64,000 nt of DNA from Chrysopilus asiliformis (taxonomy: Eukaryota; Arthropoda; Insecta; Diptera; Rhagionidae), in contig OZ035960.1 in the NCBI GenBank assembly GCA_964034945.1, positions 13,029,957 through 13,093,956 on the forward strand. Reading direction: 5' to 3'. The notes beneath the pieces are model-generated. The model was not told the origin of the DNA, did no database searches, and worked only from the letters and a program-made list of their open reading frames with translations. The position numbers were made by a program, and so were the translations under genes. Positions 57,051 to 64,000 of this stretch are shown piece after piece (the first letter of the stretch is position 1; each line of letters opens with the position of its first letter).

Positions 57051-57322
57051 CACTCAGAAAAATGTCCAGGTCAACTTTTTGTCAGGTTAACTCTGACCTT
57101 ACAGAGGTGTCTGTAAGCCAGCTAGCGGTCAGAGTTAACCTATCTAAGGTCAACTCGTGCAGCTCCCAATACCCTACTTCACCTGCTGGTGGCTTAATTT
57201 CAGAATTTCTCCGACCACAGGTCAACTCAGTTTTACTTGCCCACATGCAGGCGAACGCGCGCCTGCCCGAGGCCAATTACGCCGTATGTAGGTCGTCGAG
57301 TTAGCCACCATTTTTCTGAGTG
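57051..57322. mobile_element. TIR element with CACTCAGAAAAATG ends (272 bp)
   Basis: The left end CACTCAGAAAAATG is a perfect inverted repeat of the right end. 'aggtcaac' and 'gttaac' motifs recur inside. No target duplication found. Frames on both strands (57062-57304 and 57082-57276) occupy it but have no motif. Confidence 0.7.
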
Positions 57323-57711
57323 TTGAGCGAGTTATAGCGGAAACACAGGCAGATTTGCTGGAAAAGTGGTCAAAAATCGGGTCGACAGAAGGCGAGGTGG
57401 CTTTATGTATATCCGAAATCTTTTTTAAACACTAATGGCAAGAAGTAATATTTCGAATAAAAAAAACATTTTTTTTGTCGAAATTTAACTTTTTGTTGCA
57501 TTTTTACTTTCTCTTGCTAGGGAAAGTATTGTATTCATGACGGAGGCCGAATCAAGATGGAAAATTTCTGATCAGTACGAAATCCGTTTCAGGCAAAATT
57601 ATGAGGATGTCCGTGCATTTGTCTGTTTGTCGGACTGTCGGTCCGCCGATTTGTCTGTCAGTCACTCTGTCGGTTTGTTCATCTATCGTACTGTCCGTTT
57701 TACTTATCTTA

Positions 57712-57918
57712 AGCCTAAACCACAATTACGCGTGCGTGCGTGCAACAGTATTTAGTTCTGGCATCTAGTAGTTGTCACCGCGTCTAAAAGTAGAGACTGA
57801 GCCTACTCTACGCGGCACGGACGCGGCAACGCGTCTGAGCAACGCGCAATTATACATTTACTCATACAAAATCCGTAGTTTTTGCCGCACGCACGCACGC
57901 GTAATTGTGGTTTAGGCT
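57712..57918. mobile_element. PIF/Harbinger-like MITE (207 bp)
   Basis: Perfect inverted ends starting AGCCTAAACCACAATTACGC, flanked by TTA at 57709-57711 and 57919-57921. The ends continue into GCGTGCGTGCGTGC and its complement. The interior is CG-rich relative to surroundings. Inserted in family B between 'cttatc' and 'aacaactctagaacgcg'. Confidence 0.92.
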
Positions 57919-58136
57919 TTAAACAACTCTAGAACGCGTTGAGCTAGAGACTTGAAATTTTTTGTGCATGAATTTTACGAAAATCGTAGTTTTCTATCAA
58001 CTTTTGGAAAAGTAAAGTTTGCTACAACGTGTACCTCCCATACAATTTTCGAAAAATATATTTTTTTGAAAATTCCCCGAAACCTATCCGCTTTTAGGAT
58101 AAAATGAATGTAACAATATTTAAAGGATATAAAATA

Positions 58137-58375
58137 AGGTTTGGGGCAATCGGGGTATAAGTACTGGAATCGAGTCTGACTGCACCAAAATCCTGTAAGC
58201 CTGCGTGGAAGCTGGTAAAGAAGGCTCTGATGACGGTGAGCCAGCTTCCGTGCCAGAAACAGGCTCCTAATAGGGTTTCAAAGCTGACATGTTCGACCTG
58301 TTGGGGGGTTGTTTTCGTATGTAAAAAAATCCACAAAAATAATATTTTATTTTATTATATTATTTTATATGAACT
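58137..58375. other. Foreign segment inside family B
   Basis: The segment from about 'aaggtttggggcaatcgggg' to 'attatattattttata' has no counterpart in other B copies. It carries 'ggaagctgg' and its inverse 'ccagcttcc' about 45 bp apart, a possible hairpin. Its ends are not defined and no TIR was recognised. The 80-codon minus-strand frame over it has no motif. Confidence 0.5.
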
Positions 58376-59767
58376 GTAAGCCGACAAATTCCAACAGGAT
58401 TCTCAACATATTTCAAAAAAATTTAGTTTTTTGAAAGTTTCTCGGAATCTATGCACTTTTGAGAAAAAATACATATAATCAAATTCAAAGACAATAAAAT
58501 TTTCTGCATGTTTTTGTTTAACAATTTTTACATATCTTTAACGGTTCTCGAGATATTTGGAAAAATATCATTTTTTACATAATTTTTCCGAAACTAAATA
58601 TTGCGTTGATCACAACAGATATATTTTTTAAATGTTCTCACCATTAAAAATACCCCCTTAATAAATATTTAGTATTGAAATGCAATCGCACTTCAATAAG
58701 TCAAACCTCGTTATTCTCGAATTCCTTGATAACTTTTCTGCCGCCTCTAGGTTCGATTTATTGAGGTTTGGTGGTATCCGAATTTTTTGTCTGTGTCTCA
58801 ACATCTATTCCGCTTCGTATTTTTAACAAGGGTGGGCAAAAATGTTTTCCCCCTCAGATATACAGAAAGTTTGTTAAAATTTGAAACATACAAAAGCATT
58901 CAAAATCACCCAAAACGCTCGAAAACGCCCAAAAATCTGCCTTTAAAATTTGCAATACTATCATTCCACAAGAAGTTAATTAAATGAATAATCATAAGTG
59001 GTTGAATTGAAGCGAAAAAATATTATAAACTGCTGAAAATTTGAACAAAAAACCACGCACAAAAAAACTTTCATACAACATTTTGCAAAGTTCAACGTCA
59101 AGCGAAATAAATGCCCGTTTTTTTATGAATATATGTTTCATTTACCCCCCAATAAATTAACAAGAGCCCATTAACCGACCATCACTTCTATAGCCCGAAA
59201 TCCAATTTTGCTTTCAGTTTCCTCATTATCGCACCGAAATGTTGTCATCTTCAAGTGGACTGACTAGTCGTCGGAACGTGCTGACTCCGAATAAAATTTC
59301 CCATCCTTTCCATCCGTTCTCATACCATGATGGAAATTTGTGCTGTGCCAAACTAAAACTCTTCATTCGCCATTCTCTCCAGTTTCCCAGTATTTTCCTG
59401 TATTTTGTATACGTTTCACGTTGCGTTCCTTGATGCCATTTATTCACTTTTCTTTGAATCTGGGTGGGATAACCGGCCGACCGATTGACTTCCAGGATAA
59501 CCAAACGGGTGTTGGCTTTTCTTCTGTCACACTCGGTTAGGATAACCACCATCATAGTCGTCAACACCGCTTCCCGTCCATTGACCATCATTTGGCTGAC
59601 TGATGCCGCCGCCGGTTTTTGTCGCTTCGGAAAAATTCCCCCCCATTCCCGTTCCCATCCCATCCCAGCACACCACAGAACTGATGACTGACGAACAGAT
59701 GAAAAAAATTGTGGAAAATTTCTCTGGCTCAAGGGATTTCTTTTCCGTCTAATGTTTTCCTCAGTGC

Positions 59768-59815
59768 CATAACCGAGCCTGGCCTCTATCCCTCTTCATT
59801 CCAACAAATGCAATA
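59768..59815 (+). repeat. 46-bp phrase, first copy
   Basis: 'accgagcctggcctctatcc' followed by 'ctcttcattccaacaaatgc'. The second copy at 61339-61384 differs at about four or five positions. No longer homology around it was seen. Confidence 0.8.
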
Positions 59816-61338
59816 TCTTGTTTTTTTTTATATTTTTATTTCCGTTTTCTTTTCATCTTGAAATGTTTGTCTTATCTTTTTTATAAGGCTTGCGCACGAA
59901 CCCATCGCCCCTGCACCCGTACACCCGCCTCTCAGGAGCTAAGATATCTGAAATTTTGCCTCCATCAACTCCCCGCCAACAGTATTATTCCCAGAAAAAC
60001 CGGGTAAATATGCTTCCACGTATCTTATATTTGTTTTGCCTTTTTTTTCTGCGTGATACGAAAATGTGCTTGTGCGGTTTCTACGATGGGCTTTTTATTA
60101 ATATAATCTGGAATGTCAAGGATTTATTGACAGTAATTTGAAATAGGGCAATGCCAGCGAAAATATATAAAAAAAATACTGATAAATAACTGTAAGCCAG
60201 AGAGATGAAGGGACCAAAACGTTATGAAATCCGACTGAATTTAGCCTTTGGATACACTTTCTTGTTGGACCCCGACTCCTTCGTATCCCCAACGTTCGTG
60301 GTGAACTCCTTAAGGAGCATCTTCGTAGGTAAGATGACAAGGCGAAAATATTGGATCAATTAGCACAATGACAAGGACGAATTTTCCTTTATTTTTTCCC
60401 CCAGCCGGGCAGCACAAAGGAGAATTTCTTACTGCATCATGCACGTGAAAATATACTGAAAATATCAGCCCTTACCTCCTCCCACTTTTCACCTACCAAT
60501 CCGCCTGTTGTTGTTGTGATGCTTACATTTCTTGTCCAATTTTTTGCTCTTTGATTCTCACGACAGGATAATAATAACGATAACAATACATAAATTGAGT
60601 ACATGTAATAAACGAATAGAGTAAATCCGGTGGGATGTTGAATGGGAAAGAAGTAATTTTTTGTCGGACTACTGGTGGTGTGAATGGGATGCTCATATGG
60701 GGAGTATAAAATTTTCACCGAAAAATTATGTGTATTTTCTAAATAAGTGAAACTTATTACCATTTAATAATTAAGCTTCTGTATGCATTCCTGGCCTTAA
60801 TACTCGTATGTAAGTTAAAATAACGTATTAATATTAAACTATTCGAAGCTAATTGGGGTCAGCTCTGTGGGGAGTCAACTTAGAATGGAGAGATATCAAA
60901 CTCCGTAAAATGTCAAAATTGGATATGCTCGTACTATAGTTACATTTTATGTTAAACGTAAAATGTATGTTCTGTTAATTTTAAAATGGATCATTTGAGT
61001 GAAATTTTAATAATTGGGGAAATGAGAAACATCATCATAAAATCCCTTTTGTGCTGCCTATTTTATTAATTCAGTACAGACATGTAAAACTATATGAATT
61101 AAGCATCTATTGATTTTAAATGAAATGAAAAGTAGATTATAAATGAAATGAATTAATTGCTTATTATTATTCAGTTGTAAATTCATAATCGTTTATTAGT
61201 TCATTTAAATTTTATTCATTAATGACATACGAAATAAATGCTATTTATATTTTGCTATTAAATTTTCAGTAAAAAGTTGATTGTACGAATATTACACGGA
61301 CATGACTTGGCCTTTCTCGAATTATTCTCGAAACCGAG

Positions 61339-61384
61339 CCTGGTCTCTATCCCTCCTGATTCCAACAAATGCAAAATCTTGGTC
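61339..61384 (+). repeat. 46-bp phrase, second copy
   Basis: 'accgagcctggtctctatcc' followed by 'ctcctgattccaacaaatgc'. It lies inside a 68-codon frame (61281-61487) that is not otherwise supported. Confidence 0.8.
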
Positions 61385-61684
61385 GGTTCTGCGTTATATT
61401 CTCCGCAAAAGAAAAGATAATTGTGATTTCAATGCAATCAGTCGAATTGTTTTCCAGTTTCACGTTTTGAGGACATTTAACATATAAAAAAATGTATGAA
61501 AATCACTTGGAAAATCAAAATCCCACGTCTCCGAGATATATACCCATCGACTCAGTTCAATGAATCGACAACATTACAAAATAGTCAATTTGAAATATAA
61601 AAAGATTCAAAGTCGGATATTTTTATAATAAACTTAACTACTTTGTAGTAAATTTTACTATTTTGTGGTTAAACTGACTATCTT

Positions 61685-61855
61685 TATCCATCTGCCTGTC
61701 GATCTATCCGTCTGTCTGTGTATAAATACCATAACTATCGAAAAGACTGAGCTAGAGAATTGAAATTTTGTGTAGTTGCATTTCTCGTTCCAAAACAGTT
61801 TTTTCCAACTTTCTCGAAAACGGTGAGTCACATTGAAAAATTTATAAAACATATT
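61685..61855 (+). repeat. Family B-prime fragment
   Basis: 'tgcctgtcgatctatccgtc', 'gactgagctagagaattgaa', 'attttgtgtagttgcatttc' and 'ctttctcgaaaacggtgagt' follow the order of 42180-43060 and end after 'gaaaaatttataaa'. It is truncated by the next repeat. Confidence 0.7.
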
Positions 61856-61863
61856 AACATACT

Positions 61864-62290
61864 AGGGGCTGCGCCCCGAACCGCTTCGCGGTTCACCCCC
61901 CACCCACAGGTCGGCCTTCGGCCTCGAATCATACGCGACCTCCGAACGCGCGAGTATTAAAACCCTCTGTAAGAGCTAAGTTTCGAGATCATTTTACCCC
62001 TTCCCTTGGGGCTGGATCACCGACGAACATCTATGCCAAATTTAAGGCCAATCGGTTCAGTAGTTTCCCCGCGAAAAAGTAACATAGCGCAAAAACTAAG
62101 TTTCGAAATCACTTTACCCCCTCCCCTTACTCCCCCACCTCTTGCGCTACTTTTCCGTATACCTATGTTGGAACCAGAACTACCACAGACACTCATGCCA
62201 AATTTCAAGTCAATCGGTTCAGCCGTTTTTGCGTGAAAGAGGAACAGACAGACAGACACCATCTCATTTTTATATATTAGTATGATGATG
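61864..62290 (+). repeat. Family G dispersed repeat with a GC-rich hairpin cluster
   Basis: 61866-61925 holds three hairpins in a row: GGGGCTGCGCCCC, GAACCGCTTCGCGGTTC and GGTCGGCCTTCGGCCTC. Then follow 'cgaacatctatgccaaattt', 'gcgcaaaaactaagtttcga', 'tatgttggaaccagaactac', 'cggttcagccgtttttgcgt', GACA units and the tail 'tatatattagtatgatgatg'. 62040-62290 is closely colinear with 55270-55525. The frames here are not genes. Confidence 0.78.
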
Positions 62291-62439
62291 ATTAATATGA
62301 TTATCCCTAATTACTCACACTTATCTATAGTACATGGAGGTATATAAAAAAAATCCTGGTGCCCTAAAAACGCATTCACTTTTTTTGCACCTGTGTGTGC
62401 TTGGAAAAAGTTTTTTTTGTGGCAATTACTTTGCAATGA

Positions 62440-62735
62440 TTGATTTTTTTAATTTTATACTTTTTATTCTTCGAATCTATATCCTTGTCTTTGAGATATC
62501 CAAGTCAAAACTTCAAAATCGAATTCAACGGACGCAAAAATCTACAGACAAGTTTTTTTTCCCGGAATAATTGAGAAAAAGGATAGTCATGTTATCCTCA
62601 CAGGATCCTCTGTTATTTTAACAAGGACGAAGTACTGAAAATATTGTGTTGCCACCGGAGTTACGTACTTATGAAAAATTTCTAGTCAATGGGATGAGTG
62701 AAAGTGGGTCAAAATTAGATCAACTTTCTATGAAC
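62440..62735 (+). repeat. Family E dispersed repeat, single core unit
   Basis: 'ttcttcgaatctatatcctt', one core unit (62519-62620) with 'cccggaataattgagaaaaa' and 'gttatcctcacaggatcc', then 'aaggacgaagtactgaaaat' and 'gtgaaagtgggtcaaaatta'. It matches both flanks of the 18-unit array at 3903-6082 and so shows the pre-expansion state. Confidence 0.82.
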
Positions 62736-62755
62736 GCCTTCCTTAAGCCCAATTC

Positions 62756-62951
62756 AGACTAACAATTGCGCTTACGATTGAGCTCCCTCGACCAATGAGA
62801 TCAACGCTTTCATTTTCCTATCGTTGAAAGGTTTGATTTCATTGGCCGAGAAGCTTCAATCGTAATCGCAATTGTAATCGCAATTGTAATCGTAATCGTA
62901 ATCGTAATCGTAATCGCAATCGTAATCGTAATCGTTAGTCTGAATTGGGCT
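62756..62951. mobile_element. PIF/Harbinger-like MITE, copy 2 (196 bp)
   Basis: Ends AGCCCAATTCAGACTAAC and complement, flanked by TTA at 62753-62755 and 62952-62954. The hexamer array (cgtaat units, about 62865-62937) is in the right arm and is interrupted by 'cgcaat' variants, whereas in copy 1 it is in the left arm and is pure. The central hairpin is shared with copy 1. Confidence 0.92.
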
Positions 62952-62954
62952 TTA

Positions 62955-64000
62955 GAGAGCGGGTCTACTGTGCATCTCTCTGTTTGCAATTTTTTTCAGA
63001 AAAATTCTCTTGCAAAAAAAAAATCCAAAAAATCATAATAATTGCAAAGGACGAAAATTCTTTTGTTACTTTGCGCAAATTAATGCAAATTCTATTAAGC
63101 AAAAAAGAAAATTTAACGCCAAAAAGAAACAATTATTCTATCAAAGTCAAATACATCCAGCTGACATGTTAATTAAATCCATGATTATACTAAATTCAAA
63201 TTTTTGTTAATTTTCATTTTGTTATTATTTTTACTTGTTTTTAAGACACGCAATAACGACGGGATGTGTATTTTTTTCCTTTTTTGCTGTTCATTTATAT
63301 TTTGGTTCGTCGACAATCTCATTATACAATTTGCTGTTGCTGTTGCTGTATCAGGCTTGCTTGCTCAGCGTTTTTCAACGTTGACTGGTAGTTGAGCCGT
63401 TAACTGTTATACATAATTGTATACTTATAGTATGATAGAAATTAAAGCTAAGGAAAGCCATAACCCTACGATAAAACTCAATTAGAGTTTTCATTAAATT
63501 TTTAATTTCGAGTCCTTTTTTTTGTTGATACTTGTATATTTGCTGATCCTGTATACCAAATACCCACAAATTCGGGTATTTAGTGTGATGATACACGTCT
63601 TGCTAACCATAGCAGAATTTTTAAACAACGAGCGGTAACCACTTTTCGCTGCCAAAGAAATTAATCGAATGGATTTAAAAAAGGGTCACCAACTGAATGT
63701 GGTAGGAATAAATAAGTGAATGATTTTTTTTTTCAGCAAGTGATAAAAATCCTTTATGGGAAAATTCTAATTTACATAATAAAGTTTTGTAATTATTGCT
63801 TAATAACTTTTCGCAACAAATACATTTGCTGTTCATATGATACTGTTTTACACCACATTCTAATCAAAATAGGGGTTGCCAAGCGTTAATATAACATAAC
63901 ACATGGATCAATAAGTCCCGAGACTAACCCAGAGATGACGCTCGTAGTAAACCAGTAACCACGTCTTTCTAGAGTACTAACCTTTGCTTGAAACGTGTCA
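62955..64000. other. Unassigned AT-rich DNA
   Basis: No repeat family or gene recognised. A short (TTGCTG)n-like run lies near 63331-63347. Frames of 60-75 codons have no motif. Confidence 0.55.

Larger units (their letters stand above)
57505..58640 (+). repeat. Family B dispersed repeat, interrupted twice
   Basis: 'tctcttgctagggaaagtat', 'gatcagtacgaaatccgttt', GTCTGTCGG repeats, then after a MITE 'gcgttgagctagagacttga', 'gaaaatcgtagttttctatc', and after a second foreign segment 'ttgaaagtttctcggaatct' and 'cttt aacggttctcgag'. The uninterrupted copy at 33990-34615 has none of the foreign segments. Confidence 0.8.
58641..61684. other. Unassigned DNA with frames at 59226-59732
   Basis: 59230-59700 is less AT-rich and has the longest motif-free minus-strand frame after 14130-14663 (168 codons, 59226-59732) together with open frames on the plus strand. 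No domain recognised and codon evidence is lacking, so no gene is called. 58690-58775 has a short inverted pair (caaacctcgttattctcg against cgatttattgaggtttg). 59768-59815 and 61339-61384 are a duplicated 46-bp phrase. Confidence 0.45.

Overview
The window looks like non-coding, AT-rich genomic DNA of a eukaryote, most likely an insect and possibly a fly. The evidence is its repeats: Tc1/mariner-, hAT-, PIF/Harbinger-, piggyBac- and pogo-like terminal inverted repeats with matching target-site duplications, a decayed MADF-type domain, and many dispersed repeats carrying GACA/GTCC runs. No bacterial operon, rRNA, tRNA or CRISPR array was seen. No intact host gene could be supported; almost every ORF is short, lacks a recognisable domain or lies in tandem DNA. 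The species cannot be named from the sequence.

Layout. 1-3000 is AT-rich and unassigned. 3020-6600 holds dispersed repeats, a long near-perfect inverted repeat and a 122-bp satellite of about 18 units. 6677-9600 holds a hAT-like MITE (8-bp duplication), two other TIR elements and a local duplication. 9855-13170 has a truncated copy of dispersed family 'A' and a GTAC-rich hAT-like element. 15434-17110 has a family 'B' repeat interrupted by a Harbinger-like MITE, then a deleted Tc1/mariner element with transposase remnants. 18689-24704 has two A copies, a 1.2-kb TIR element with a large internal hairpin, hAT-like remnants, a TTA-flanked MITE, a 10-bp tandem array and a foldback MITE. 28060-29954 and 34680-35755 are dense MITE clusters, including a broken MADF-like coding remnant. 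38925-39993 is family A inside family B. 42065-43430 is a B-like repeat split by a hAT-like element. 45428-48499 has more TIR elements, a pogo-like MITE and an A copy. 50165-51970 has family 'E' with a MITE inside it, a B copy, and a 730-bp array of a 10-bp unit. 55195-58640 has a non-LTR-like repeat, MITEs and a B copy interrupted twice. 61685-62951 has a hairpin-rich non-LTR-like repeat, a single-unit E copy and a second copy of the hexamer-bearing Harbinger-like MITE.

The most informative feature is the nesting. Several insertions can be dated relative to their hosts because an uninterrupted relative of the host sequence lies elsewhere in the window. The families labelled A, B, B-prime, E, F and G are names made here from internal comparison only; no database was consulted.
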